From AP-15 sp963732095 (lineage in GTDB: Bacteria > Pseudomonadota > Alphaproteobacteria > ATCC43930 > CGMCC-115725), in NCBI GenBank assembly GCA_963732095.1, contig CAVSZA010000040.1, positions 91,284 through 155,283 on the forward strand: DNA of 64,000 bases, read 5' to 3'. Shown here piece after piece: positions 26,824 through 35,797 of the stretch. Made by a program: the position numbers and the translations under genes. The notes under the pieces are model-generated. The model ran no database searches and had not been told where the DNA came from. It saw nothing but the letters and a program-made list of their open reading frames with translations. The first letter of the stretch is position 1. Each line of letters opens with the position of its first letter.

Positions 26824-27147
26824 ATGCAGCGCCCGGAAATAGCGACCGACTACAAATTGTGGCCGTTCGCGCCCATCCGAGCGTTTTCCATAGAATGCAC
26901 AGGGCCTCATTACCGGGACCAAGCCGACCGTGCTCGCCGGTTAGCTCGGGAGCAGACCCACCACGAAACCAAAGCGCTCCTAGAGAGGGTGGCGCAGGAT
27001 TACGACGATATCGCCGAAGGTCTCGAAAATGGTGCGGTCGAGGTACGGCATCCTGAAATGCTGCCGCAGCGTTATCGTTGGACGGATGACGCGGCTAATC
27101 CCTTTGCAATACTTCTTGCAGCTTGCGGGCAAGTCCTTCGGTGGTGA
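26824..27147 (+). CDS. Small helical hypothetical protein
   Basis: From ATG 26824 a 107-residue frame encodes a helical segment HYRDQADRARRLAREQTHHE, then KALLERVAQDYDDIAEGLEN and GAVEVRHPEMLPQR. This is a pattern I know from many small rhizobial proteins of unknown role. A gene at 37150-37353 has the same layout. The last ~18 codons overlap the 3' end of the kinase gene on the opposite strand, so the natural stop may differ. Confidence 0.65.
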   Translation: MQRPEIATDYKLWPFAPIRAFSIECTGPHYRDQADRARRLAREQTHHETKALLERVAQDYDDIAEGLENGAVEVRHPEMLPQRYRWTDDAANPFAILLAACGQVLRW

Positions 27148-29308
27148 AGGGCTTGGCCAGGAGATCTACGCCAGCATCGAGTACCCCATGATGTACAATG
27201 GCATTCCGCGCGTAGCCGGTCATATAGATGACCTTGAGCCTGGGAACCCGCCGTCGAGCTTCCTCAGCCAATTGGCGTCCGTTGAGACCCGGTAAGCCGA
27301 CATCCGTCAGCAACAGTGCGATCTCCGAATGCTCGGCTAGAATGTTCAGCGCCGTGCTGGCTTCGAGCGCTTCAAGCACGCGATAGCCGAGATGTGCCAA
27401 CGCGGAAGCACTGAATTCACGAACCTGGGCATCGTCTTCGACCAGCAAGACCGTCTCTCCATTGCCGGGCAGGATTGATGCAGAACGGTCTGAAAACCGC
27501 TCTGGCGTTGCTTCGGATGTAGAACGCGGCAGATAAATCTTTACTGTCGCTCCCAGGCCCGGTTCGCTGTAGAGCTTGATGTGTCCACCAGACTGTTTGA
27601 CGAACCCATAAACTTGGCTTAGCCCGAGGCCGGTTCCTTTCCCCGACTCCTTGGTCGTGAAGAATGGCTCCAAAGCGTGCGCCATTATCTCGGGCGACAT
27701 GCCTGTTCCAGTATCGGTGACCGCGAGCAAGACATATTGTCCGGGCGATACGTCCTCATGCGCCGCGTATTCCTCGTCGAGATAGGTGTTCCCGGTCTCG
27801 ATGGTGAGCTTTCCGCCGTCCGGCATTGCATCGCGGGCGTTGACTCCAATGTTGAGCAACGCGCTCTCTAGCTGATTGGGGTCTACGAAACAGCGCCACA
27901 GCCCTCCCGCCAACACAGTCTCGATCGCAATCGCTTCGCCAAGCGTGCGGCGCAGTAGCTCGGAAATGCTGCTAACATGCCGGTTGATGTCGATTTGCTG
28001 CGGCGAGAGCGACTGTTGTCGTGAGAAGGCGAGCAGCCGGTGGGTCAGCGCCGCGCCCCGTTCGCCAGCACTTGTGGCCAAGCCGAGCAAACGTGCGGTG
28101 TCCGGGTCGAGATTACAGGCTCGGCGCATCACCAACTCTATGCTGCCCTGTATCGCGGTCAGCAGATTGTTGAAGTCGTGGGCAATACCGCCAGTAAGCT
28201 GACCGACCGCCTCCATTTTCTGCGCTTGGGCAAGAGCCGCTTGGCTCTGCTCTAATTCCTTTTCTCTTTGACGGCGCTCGGTGATGTCGCGGACGGCACC
28301 GAAAGCAAAAACGCTTTCGTCAGCGCGAAATGGAGACAGACTGATTTCTACCGGAAATTCGGTGCCGTCCTTGCGCCGTCCATAAAGTTCAACACCCGAC
28401 GCCATCGGGCGGGTGCGGGGATTTGCGAAGAAAACGCGGCGATGCTGGACGTGCTGATCCCGATAGCGCTCGGGCAGGAGCATCTCGATAGACTTGCCGA
28501 TCATCTCCCCTCGGCTGTAGCCAAAAAGGCTCACTGTTTGAGCATTTACGAGGTCGATAATCCCCTCCTGGTCCACGACCACCATAGCGTCGGGAGCGGA
28601 TTCGAGTAAGCTGCGGAACCGTACTTCGTTTTCCGTCGAAACTGCCTGCGCCCTCGCGACGCGATTTAGATTGAGCACCAGGAGAACGATGCCCGTGATC
28701 ATGGTCGTCAGCGCGAGCGCCGCCGCGAGGACAGTTATCCGGGTGTTGGCAGTCTGACCCTCGGTGACGCGGGCTTGTCGTTTTTCTAGCAAGCCGTACT
28801 CGGTGCTGATCACGAAGCCAATCAATTGGGTAATCACCCGCATCGTGTCTTGGACGATATTGTTCGCGACGACCTGACGGGCCGCGTCAAATCCTTCGTT
28901 TTTACGCGCATCGACCGAGCGCTTGAGTTGGGACAATTCAATATTTATCTGCTCTTCAAGGAGATCGAGGCGGCGTTGTTGCTCGGGATTGTCCTCGGTG
29001 AGCTTCTTTAATTGTGCGAGCCTAGCCGGTGCGTCTTTGATGCCGATCGTATAGGGTTCTAGATATTCGAGGTTTCCGGTAATGATGAAGCCCTGCTCGC
29101 CACGCTGCGCATCTTGGATCGCCTCGTCGAGTGTCCGCGCCGCGTCGATCACCTGCAATGTGTGGGCGACGGCGGCTCGACTGCGAGCCAAATCGGGGAG
29201 AATGGTGGTCGCATGATATGTCTCAATCCCGACGAGAACGGCAGCCGGTACCGCGATCAGGGCTAGGTTCTGCCAAGATCTCTTCGGCGGGTTGCGGGTT
29301 GTCCGCAT
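27095..29308 (-). CDS. Hybrid sensor histidine kinase (CHASE3-PAS-HisKA-HATPase-REC)
   Basis: From ATG 29308 the protein has 737 residues. It has a membrane helix at about 13-33, a periplasmic CHASE3 domain (ARTLDEAIQDAQRGEQGFII), a second helix at about 190-212 and a PAS domain (SAPDAMVVVDQEGIIDLVNA). A HisKA domain follows with His377 (GGIAHDFNNLLTAI), then an ATPase domain (NIGVNARDAMPDGG, DTGTGMSP, GKGTGLGLSQVYGF) and a C-terminal receiver with TDVGLPGLNG. It should sense an envelope or extracellular signal and pass phosphate on, perhaps to the response regulator at 26325. A longer start at 29395 is possible. Confidence 0.94.
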   Translation of the reverse strand: MRTTRNPPKRSWQNLALIAVPAAVLVGIETYHATTILPDLARSRAAVAHTLQVIDAARTLDEAIQDAQRGEQGFIITGNLEYLEPYTIGIKDAPARLAQLKKLTEDNPEQQRRLDLLEEQINIELSQLKRSVDARKNEGFDAARQVVANNIVQDTMRVITQLIGFVISTEYGLLEKRQARVTEGQTANTRITVLAAALALTTMITGIVLLVLNLNRVARAQAVSTENEVRFRSLLESAPDAMVVVDQEGIIDLVNAQTVSLFGYSRGEMIGKSIEMLLPERYRDQHVQHRRVFFANPRTRPMASGVELYGRRKDGTEFPVEISLSPFRADESVFAFGAVRDITERRQREKELEQSQAALAQAQKMEAVGQLTGGIAHDFNNLLTAIQGSIELVMRRACNLDPDTARLLGLATSAGERGAALTHRLLAFSRQQSLSPQQIDINRHVSSISELLRRTLGEAIAIETVLAGGLWRCFVDPNQLESALLNIGVNARDAMPDGGKLTIETGNTYLDEEYAAHEDVSPGQYVLLAVTDTGTGMSPEIMAHALEPFFTTKESGKGTGLGLSQVYGFVKQSGGHIKLYSEPGLGATVKIYLPRSTSEATPERFSDRSASILPGNGETVLLVEDDAQVREFSASALAHLGYRVLEALEASTALNILAEHSEIALLLTDVGLPGLNGRQLAEEARRRVPRLKVIYMTGYARNAIVHHGVLDAGVDLLAKPFTTEGLARKLQEVLQRD

Positions 29309-29395
29309 GATCTTTGCGTCGCTCGTTCGAAGCCGCTGCCTCGAAGGGGATCGCCGCGTCAGCCGGACGAGTGCGGCTAAATTCAATCGAAGCAT

Positions 29396-29835
29396 CGGAA
29401 GGTTCCTGGGCGAAAACGTATTGCTACGGGCCCGTGGTTCGCTCCATCAAGAAGGGGCCCATTTTGGGGACGCCACCCGGTACCATGTGACCGAACGGTC
29501 TCCTCCGATGTAATGCGGTTTCACGCAAATGGAACTACAATTTTCAGGGTCGCCTCAACCCAAGGGTTCAGTAGTGACGCTCGGCTGACGGCGCTTCGGA
29601 TACACTGGTGTATGGAGAACCGAACCAGAATTGAAGACGAGATCCAAAAAGCGGAACAATACGAGAACTCTCAAACAGACGCTATTGCGTCTGCTGGAGG
29701 AGATCCACAAGTTCAGCAGAAAATCGTCACCCTTGCTGCGGCATCGTCAGGAGGTTAATCCAAGGGGATAACGCCCATCAGGCGGGCATACGTAATTGTC
29801 AATACGCTACTAGTCCGTTGTTACCTGACTTTCCT
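29396..29835. other. Intergenic region without a confident gene
   Basis: A 48-codon frame from ATG 29611 (MENRTRIEDEIQKAEQYENS) ends at 29758, and another frame over the same bases also looks protein-like. Neither has a convincing ribosome-binding site. Otherwise I see nothing in these 440 bp. Confidence 0.35.
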
Positions 29836-30237
29836 ATGCCAAGCGAGGGCATCAGCAGCCGACATGGCTTGAGCCGGGACGAATATCCGAAACGCTGGGG
29901 ATTGCAGCCCGATCATCCATTGACGGCCCCGGCCTATTCAGAGCACCGATCGACGCTGGCAAAGCAACTCGGCCTTGGTCGAAAGCCAAAGGCAGAGGAG
30001 GCTTCGGAACCCGCGACAGGGGAATTCGGTGCGGCAACCCCAAAGGGGAAGGGCGAGGCGGGATCGAAAGCGAGACGGACCAGCCGCTCTAGATCGAGAC
30101 AAGGGCGGGCGCGTTCTCCGGTTGCCCAGGCTCAATCTGAGCCGACTGCAACACCCGATACTGTTAACCGCGTGCCAGATGGCTGCACGCTGGGTAAAAG
30201 TCGACCCCGGCCACGAGTTCAGACCAGCCCTCGTTGA
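29836..30237 (+). pseudogene. MucR/Ros-family regulator, C-terminal remnant
   Basis: The frame matches the second half of the MucR protein encoded at 54967-55566: SSRHGLSRDEYPKRWGLQPD, then HPLTAPAYSEHRSTLAKQLG and LGRKPKA, followed by a basic Ser/Arg-rich tail. The N-terminal ~80 residues, including both zinc-finger cysteines, are missing, so it cannot bind DNA as a normal Ros-type finger. No usable start or promoter is evident. It is one of two MucR relics in this island. Confidence 0.8.
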
Positions 30238-30465
30238 GTTGGCCGATCGGATTGGCGCGGAAAATCGTTGGATCGGAAGGGTCCAACACACCTCCCAGCA
30301 CGGGTACTCTTTTTCTTCAGGCCCCGATCTTTGAGGGACACCAGATCGCCGAGCCGATAAAGCAGAGGGCTCCATCGAGCCTCCGATCGGCTACGGCCAT
30401 CGTTCCATCTTTCCGGAGTCCCGGTTTAGAACGGTACGGCGTCGGATTTCAGGCTGTTGGGGCTC

Positions 30466-30713
30466 ATGGGTCTCTACGAGAATTGGGTTCTACCCGCCTA
30501 CTCGACCTCGCGATGGGCGACCAGATCCTGGATTCCTATCGCCGAAGCGCGATCACTTCGGCGCGGAGTCTGGTTCTCGAAATCGGCGTCGGTTCCGGGC
30601 TGACTCTCGCTGCATGGCCCGGCAGCGGAAGCGTCGTCGGTCTCGACCCTCGCCCGGAAGCAAGCGCGATAAGCCCTGTTTCAACTGAGAACCACCGCTG
30701 CCGCCGCAGATGA
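30466..30713 (+). pseudogene. Class I methyltransferase N-terminal fragment
   Basis: MGLYENWVLP from ATG 30466 continues one frame over as LLDLAMGDQILDSYRR, then LVLEIGVGSGLTLAAW and SVVGLDP. This is the opening of a class I methyltransferase, with motif I (EIGVGSGL) intact. A one-base gap near 30495 breaks the frame, and homology ends soon after motif II, where an unrelated tail stops at 30713. It is a truncated relic. Confidence 0.7.
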
Positions 30714-30719
30714 ATACTG

Positions 30720-31520
30720 TTATTCGCTAAGATGCATCAGCGCGTGGCGCAAAGGCTCGCTGGAAACGGTAAATACTCCGCCGAACGGGGTGTCCAGATC
30801 CAAGATGACGAAGATCGCCGAGCTAATCGAAAGCGCAGCAAGCGCGATCATTACATAAGATAAGAGATTGTGCGGAGCATTCAGGCCAAAGGCTCCAAAC
30901 ACTACCGCCAACCAAAATATCAGCACGACAAAAAATGGTGTCGAGATCGAACTGCGCGCCTCCTCAATCAGTCGCCAGCGCGTCTGCATCAGCCGCTCGT
31001 ATTGCGCAATGCAGGTGGTTTCGAGCCGACTGTGCATCGGATCGTGAGGCTCCAATTCACGGATGCCGAACTCGACCCGAGTCAATATGTCGTCCATGAC
31101 CGCGCCCTCGACCTCCGAGCCGTGTATCGTTGCTACTTCTGTCGGGTAGTAATCACCCGGTGGCCTCTGCTCCTCGGTCCATGTCGTCGCAATCGTCGCG
31201 GCTGTGTAGGCGCGCAATCTTTTACGGATCGGCACGGCGTCCTCGCCCCATTCGCGAAGGCATTGATCGAGTTGGATAAGAGAGATCGAGAGGCTGCTGA
31301 GATCACTCCCGACCTTATCGTACGAAGCTTTGACCGAGGTCGTCAGCAACCCGAGAACCAGCGCCGCGAAGGTGACGAGCATCGCGATAACGAGCCGTAC
31401 AAAGTCGATCACCTCGCGGCTGCGATGACGTTCCGACAGCAGCGGATAGACAGCCCGACCTAGCGCGCTGCTGCCGAGCAGCACAAACAGAACGAGCACT
31501 GCTTTGAGGATCTCAGTCAT
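30720..31520 (-). CDS. DUF4239 (bestrophin-like) membrane protein
   Basis: This 266-residue protein has four predicted membrane helices: two N-terminal (ILKAVLVLFVLLGSSALG and RLVIAMLVTFAALVLGLLTT) and two C-terminal (FFVVLIFWLAVVFGAFG, SYVMIALAALSISSAIFV). A ~130-residue cytoplasmic helical region lies between them. The sequence SVKASYDKVGSDLSSLSISL and the LDLDTPFGGVFTVSSEPLRH tail are typical of the DUF4239 group. The function of the family is unknown. It stands alone on the minus strand. Confidence 0.85.
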   Translation of the reverse strand: MTEILKAVLVLFVLLGSSALGRAVYPLLSERHRSREVIDFVRLVIAMLVTFAALVLGLLTTSVKASYDKVGSDLSSLSISLIQLDQCLREWGEDAVPIRKRLRAYTAATIATTWTEEQRPPGDYYPTEVATIHGSEVEGAVMDDILTRVEFGIRELEPHDPMHSRLETTCIAQYERLMQTRWRLIEEARSSISTPFFVVLIFWLAVVFGAFGLNAPHNLLSYVMIALAALSISSAIFVILDLDTPFGGVFTVSSEPLRHALMHLSE

Positions 31521-31711
31521 TGGATAAAAGGCACACTACGGGGCACCGGCTCAGGCGAGTTCGATCTGGCGCGGCAACGACAGCGACCAAGGATAGGCGG
31601 TGGGCGGCGACACCCGACCCGATTTCCGCCGCCGTTACATCAGCCGCCACCGTCGTAACCGCATTTTCTCCATCGCCCGGTAGAGCATAGCACTAGTTGC
31701 TCATCGAGGCT

Positions 31712-31790
31712 CCCGACGCGATGGAACCCCAAGCGCTCCGTCGCGGAGTACGGGATCGGTGTTGGCGAGTGCGAGGGCGAGGTACGGGGT
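31712..31790 (+). pseudogene. Fragment of the WNPxRSVxEFGIG small-protein family
   Basis: With one base skipped after PDA, the frame reads WNPKRSVAEYGIGVGECEGE and VRG. This matches residues 11-33 of the protein encoded at 37907 (WNPERSVVEFGIGIGEYEGV). Nothing else of the gene remains. The rest of the gap 31521-31875 shows no other gene. Confidence 0.6.
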
Positions 31791-31875
31791 TGCTGGCGCA
31801 TCCGATCCACACTCGTCCTAAATGTGCAGCGCCGCCTTGATCGCGGGTGGATTTCGACCGAGTGGCAGCCGCCCT

Positions 31876-32346
31876 TCAAAATCCGAGATCGCACAAGGAC
31901 AGGTGATCGTCGGGACGGCGACCGAGCGGCCAATGATATCGGCGCTTGCCCTCCTTGGTCGGGAGATAGTTGATGCTGGCAACGCGCAGGCGCATCAGGC
32001 CGTTCTCGTCGAAGTCCCAATTCTCGTTGCCGTAGCTGCGGAACCAGTTGCCGCTGTCGTCGTGCCACTCGTAGGCGAAACGAACCGCGATGCGGTTCTC
32101 TCGGAAAGCCCAGATCTCCTTAATCAGTCGGTAGTTGAGTTCGCGCTGCCATTTCCGGATCAGGAATGCTTCGATCTCCGCCCGGCCCTGAAGGAATTCT
32201 GCGCGGTTCCGCCAACGGCTATCGTTCGTATATGCAAGCGCAACACGCTGCGGATTACGAGTGTTCCACGCATCCTCGGGCTTGCGAACTTTCTGGATCG
32301 CGGTTTCGACTGTGAACGGTGGAAGTGGCGGGCGGCTCTCAGCCAT
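31876..32346 (-). CDS. DUF1348 / NTF2-like protein
   Basis: This 156-residue SnoaL/NTF2-fold protein matches the DUF1348 group: FTVETAIQKVRKPEDAWNTR, NDSRWRNRAEFLQGRAEIEA, IAVRFAYEWHDDSGNWFRSY and the C-terminal HWPLGRRPDD. The family is widespread, compact and of unknown enzymatic role. It is complete and alone on its strand. Confidence 0.9.
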   Translation of the reverse strand: MAESRPPLPPFTVETAIQKVRKPEDAWNTRNPQRVALAYTNDSRWRNRAEFLQGRAEIEAFLIRKWQRELNYRLIKEIWAFRENRIAVRFAYEWHDDSGNWFRSYGNENWDFDENGLMRLRVASINYLPTKEGKRRYHWPLGRRPDDHLSLCDLGF

Positions 32347-32527
32347 GTTGGGGCTCCACTCATACGCGGTAAATGTCCACGAATATCGTCAGTCGCCGGG
32401 GTCAGGAAAAGTGGAGTGGCCACGCCAGCCAAGCGCCTCGACCGCAATGCGTAGCGCCCATTAACGGAGACCACTCATCGATACAGATCCCGAGTATGGG
32501 GCAATCTCCCCGTCGAGAGGATCGATC

Positions 32528-33070
32528 ATGGAATCTACACACCCGATGAGCACCGTTAAAGTTGCGACCGCGCCTGATCCAACGCTCAACGGCTTTTGGA
32601 CCGAAGACTACCGCTGCAAAATATGCGGCGAGCATGCTGATGACTATTACATGATCCAACCCGAGCTATGGGAACAGATCATTGGCAAGCCTTACCATTA
32701 CGGCTCTGGCTACGCGTGCCTTAGTTGCGTCGCGGAGCGGCTCTATCCCCGCCAACTGCGCAATGAGGACTTCAGCGATCCCGGTGGCAACGAAGATGAG
32801 AATAGCAAGCTCAATGAACAGTGGATCGAGGGTAGGGATTTTCCCGGCTTTGCCGCGTACCGCATTACCTTTCCCGAAGGGGGTGGCGACACCGTGCGGA
32901 TCACAGTTGACGAAGATAATTGGGGTTGGCCGAATGATCAGTTGGACTTGTTAGACACACTGGAGGACGAGCGTTTCGGCTGGTTGTGGGAGTACGCCGC
33001 AAATCATGGCTTAAAGCTCCAGTGGCTTGATGATACGATCTATCAGCCGTGCCTTGAGGACGAGGCTTGA
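32528..33070 (+). CDS. Hypothetical protein with two CxxC motifs
   Basis: This 180-residue acidic protein is unlike any family I recognise. Residues ~28-70 contain CKICG and CLSC separated by an aromatic-rich segment (YYMIQPELWEQIIGKPYHYG), suggesting a small zinc-binding domain. The second half is acidic and Trp-rich (DEDNWGWPNDQLDLLDTLED). ATG 32528 follows AGAGGATC. The composition and CxxC pairs support a real gene. Confidence 0.65.
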   Translation: MESTHPMSTVKVATAPDPTLNGFWTEDYRCKICGEHADDYYMIQPELWEQIIGKPYHYGSGYACLSCVAERLYPRQLRNEDFSDPGGNEDENSKLNEQWIEGRDFPGFAAYRITFPEGGGDTVRITVDEDNWGWPNDQLDLLDTLEDERFGWLWEYAANHGLKLQWLDDTIYQPCLEDEA

Positions 33071-33189
33071 CGCGGTGGCTGGCACTGCGTCGCCTAAATA
33101 GAATGGGTTGAGACCAGCCAAGGCTGGGAGGGCGCTCCACTACTCGCCAGGAATTCCGCACATACCTACACGAGCGCCGGAAAGCCAAT

Positions 33190-33402
33190 TCATGCTGATC
33201 CCTCCGATGCCACTGGCATTAGATCCAGTCCGTCGTAAGCCTCGGAAAAAAGATGCGGAAAAACCCAGCATGGGCTAATTCTCGCGCGAGATCTTCTGGT
33301 AGCCGACGTGACGCCTCGATGCGATTCGCGTTTCGCAAGAATCTGGGGCCGCAGCGTGCGGACGACCTCCAGCAGCGCAGCACCGGTCTCTGCTTCGGGC
33401 AT
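33190..33402 (-). pseudogene. Acyl-CoA dehydrogenase N-terminal remnant
   Basis: The frame starting MPEAETGAALLEVVRTLRPQ, a middle part one frame over (RRLPEDLARELAHAGFFRIF) and an end back in the first frame (PEAYDGLDLMPVASEG) together give the first ~60 residues of a rhizobial acyl-CoA dehydrogenase-like protein. Two compensating single-base shifts and the missing ~320 C-terminal residues mark it as a relic. Confidence 0.7.
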
Positions 33403-33520
33403 GACCCCTCCGTCAAGGTCACGTTACTCTCGGTGTCGAATCCGCGTACGTCGTTCGGAACTCCAAATGCCACCTCGCCGTGAACTGCGCGGTCATTCCT
33501 CAGAAGGAGGGTCTAGCACT

Positions 33521-33948
33521 TCAGCCTAATTTTTCGCCACCTTCACCCGAGGTTGTCGCCGTCTCCCTCGGGAGCACCATCTGAGTCTGGATCATCATTG
33601 CGGCAAGCTTTCCGTCCGGGCGGTATATCGAGGTTTTACGACGATCATGCGCCGACCGACATGGACCGGCACCGCAACGGCGGTCAGCCGCCCTGGCACG
33701 CAGGCGCGAAAAATATTCGTCTTCGATTCGATCGTGGTTGTCCGAAACCCAGGTGGAACGTTGAGCCCGGCCAATCTTCCGCCGAGATCATCGGCGAACG
33801 CCGCCAACGCACCGCCATGCACATGGCCGCTGTTGTTGAGATGACGGTCATCGACATCGAGTTCGCCGACCAGCTTATCCTTGGCGGCGTCGGTAATGCG
33901 GATGCCGAAGTGTTCCGGCATACCGGAACGGGCGGGGGTCGAGGTCAT
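33521..33948 (-). CDS. PaaI-family thioesterase (hotdog fold), one-base frameshift near the 3' end
   Basis: From ATG 33948 the frame encodes a hotdog thioesterase: HLNNSGHVHGGALAAFADDL, with the active-site HGG motif, then ESKTNIFRACVPGRLTAVA. At the T4 run 33634-33637 the frame is lost. Adding one base restores KTSIYRPDGKLAAMMIQTQM and VLPRE to a stop at 33521, the normal end for this family. Acyl-CoA thioesterases of this type hydrolyse aromatic or short acyl-CoA. The break is probably a homopolymer sequencing error. Confidence 0.8.
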
Positions 33949-34098
33949 CGCCGAGCACCAATTCGTGGCAGGAAACAGCGGACAATCTTACAGCAATGTG
34001 AACCGGCACCGGGTGGTTGATGGGCGCTGGGGTGGCCGTGCGGATTAGAGAAGCACGCTCCCGCCTGAAGGTTTGGCTAATCCGCTAGATCGGCGGGT

Positions 34099-34317
34099 CA
34101 TAGCCCCTTCGTCGCTGGGGTCATCTTGGGACCAGGAAATGACACCCAGCGCATACCACCTCGCTCCTGCGGGGTTGGACAGACGCTTTTTTGACAGCGA
34201 CATGCAATGGTTAATTCCGGCCCCTTGGAAGGGCCGTGCTCAGAGCTTGCCGACGCTGTTTTGCGTCCGGTAGCTGCCGTCGAATGTCCAGGCCGAAAGG
34301 CTAAGGGCGGCAGGGCG
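34099..34317 (+). ncRNA. Repeated structured-RNA candidate, copy 1
   Basis: This 219-bp segment is closely repeated at 36349-36570. It has conserved stems GGCCC/GGGCC (34219-34235) and GACGC/GCGTC, and an outer stem GCTGCC/GGCGGC enclosing GGCC-GAAA-GGCT with a GNRA tetraloop. A conserved TTGACA (34191-34196) after a T6 run lies just upstream of the first hairpin. It ends 149 bp before the start of a sensor kinase gene. Strand choice rests on the GAAA tetraloop and the TTGACA box. An untranslated leader, an independent small RNA or a repeated DNA element are all possible. Confidence 0.6.
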
Positions 34318-34465
34318 CTATCCATAGGCGGTCCTCGCAAACGCCCGGAATCGCGACCTCCGTCGATTCCCGACGCCGCTACAGTTTACGTGCAGGAATC
34401 GTCATTTCTTGGTCAGAAAGCCTTTTCCGTGCAAAGCTCCAGAGGGTGGGGAAGAGGGAACCTTC

Positions 34466-35506
34466 ATGTGGCCGATGACGCGTATTTTGGGATGGCGACG
34501 CCCGCCAACCCTGATCCGCTGGCTTGCGGCATCCGTGATATTCGGCATCGCGCTTGCACTCCGGTTTACATTTGGTCCACTCCATGAGGCAGCGCGCTTC
34601 CTGATCTTCTATCCGGCTATAATCATTGCAGCCGTGTTGCTGGGATGGAAAGAGGCAATATTCGTCCTCGTTCTGTCACTGTCAGCCGGATGGTACTTCT
34701 TCCTGCCCCCCGGCATGTCGTTGTCCATTGTAGGTTGGGCGTTGGTCGGAAGCATGAACATTGCAATCATCACTGCATTGAAAACCATGACGGAACAGCT
34801 TGCTGAGGCAAACGAGCGGCAGAAGTTGTTATTTCAGGAACTCCAACACCGGGTTGCAAACACACTGCAATCCGCGGTCGGCAAACTTGAGATCATCAAG
34901 AATAGAATGAGGTCCAACCCTACCGAAGCCGCTAACATGATGGATGAAGCGATCGAGCGGATGTCTGCGACCGCAGATATGCACCATCAGTTACATGATC
35001 CTATCCTCTTTGAAAAAGGGTTGGAGTCGATGCTTCGAGAGGTGGTGGCCACGGTCATTGATCAATATTCTATCAGCCTGAACCTTAACGTCGAAGAACT
35101 CGACCTATCACTGGATCAGAAAAGCGTTATCGCGATGCTCGTTATAGAGGTCGCCAACAACTCGACAAAGCACGTCTTTCGGTGGAATCTCGGATCACTC
35201 TTTGAAGTATCCCTCCTCGCACTGCCGGGTCACCGCGCGATGTTGAGGATCAAGGATGATGGTCCTGGAACTACTGACCTCGGTGAGGCGGCATCAACGC
35301 GGGAAAAGTTAGGCATGCGAATACTTCAAGGATTGGCTGATCAAATTCACGGAACCTTGAACGTCGGAATACGTCAAGGTATGGAGGTTACGGTTGATTT
35401 CCCAACATTCCGATCGCCTACTGTCGAGGGACGGTGGCGAATGCGAAAGAACAAGAAAGGGGGCGGGGAAACCCGTAAAAGAAACGACGCTCATGGCATT
35501 TCTTGA
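34466..35506 (+). CDS. HisKA_2/HWE-type sensor histidine kinase with DUF4118 membrane domain
   Basis: From ATG 34466 (GAAGAGGG upstream) the protein has 346 residues. Four membrane helices in residues 18-104 form a DUF4118-like module. A dimerisation segment then carries the phosphoacceptor His129 (QELQHRVANTLQSAVGKLE), and a short ATPase domain has EVANNSTKHVF and KDDGPGTTDL. HisKA_2/HWE kinases often feed the general stress response in alphaproteobacteria, but no PhyR or EcfG gene is here. A structured-RNA candidate lies in its upstream region. Confidence 0.88.
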   Translation: MWPMTRILGWRRPPTLIRWLAASVIFGIALALRFTFGPLHEAARFLIFYPAIIIAAVLLGWKEAIFVLVLSLSAGWYFFLPPGMSLSIVGWALVGSMNIAIITALKTMTEQLAEANERQKLLFQELQHRVANTLQSAVGKLEIIKNRMRSNPTEAANMMDEAIERMSATADMHHQLHDPILFEKGLESMLREVVATVIDQYSISLNLNVEELDLSLDQKSVIAMLVIEVANNSTKHVFRWNLGSLFEVSLLALPGHRAMLRIKDDGPGTTDLGEAASTREKLGMRILQGLADQIHGTLNVGIRQGMEVTVDFPTFRSPTVEGRWRMRKNKKGGGETRKRNDAHGIS

Positions 35507-35797
35507 GAGCACGTACGGGTCGCAGCGGACCTCGGCGGTTGGGATCGTAAGGCGCTTGAATCTCCGATGAGTGAACCCCGGCGACCTCGACCGTTGAACA
35601 GTGAGAGCATCGAGGGCCTGAGAGGGAAAGCAACATGAGTTGGCAGACACTCGCGAAACCGGCTGGTTTGGGGTAAGGTCGATTTCGGCGGGGATCGAGA
35701 ACAACGGCGGCACCGGAAACCCCACACCGCGAAGGCGACCGGGGCGACACGAACGCTGAGAAGCTGATCGCTAACGGCGGCATAGGCGCACTCACCC

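Noticed and set aside
29611..29758. 48-codon frame MENRTRIEDEIQ
   Set aside because: No ribosome-binding site, and another frame over the same bases looks equally protein-like, so I could not choose.
34140..34170. EcfG-type stress promoter (GGAAC-N16-GTT) near the RNA element
   Set aside because: The bases GGGACCAGGAAA only partly resemble the -35 motif and no matching -10 GTT at proper spacing was found.
34098..34340. Minus-strand frame with PLAFRPGHSTAATGRKTAS-like sequence in both repeat copies
   Set aside because: The bases stay alike but the reading frame shifts between copies in the middle. There is no good start and the end differs, so a protein is unlikely. Treated as RNA-level conservation.
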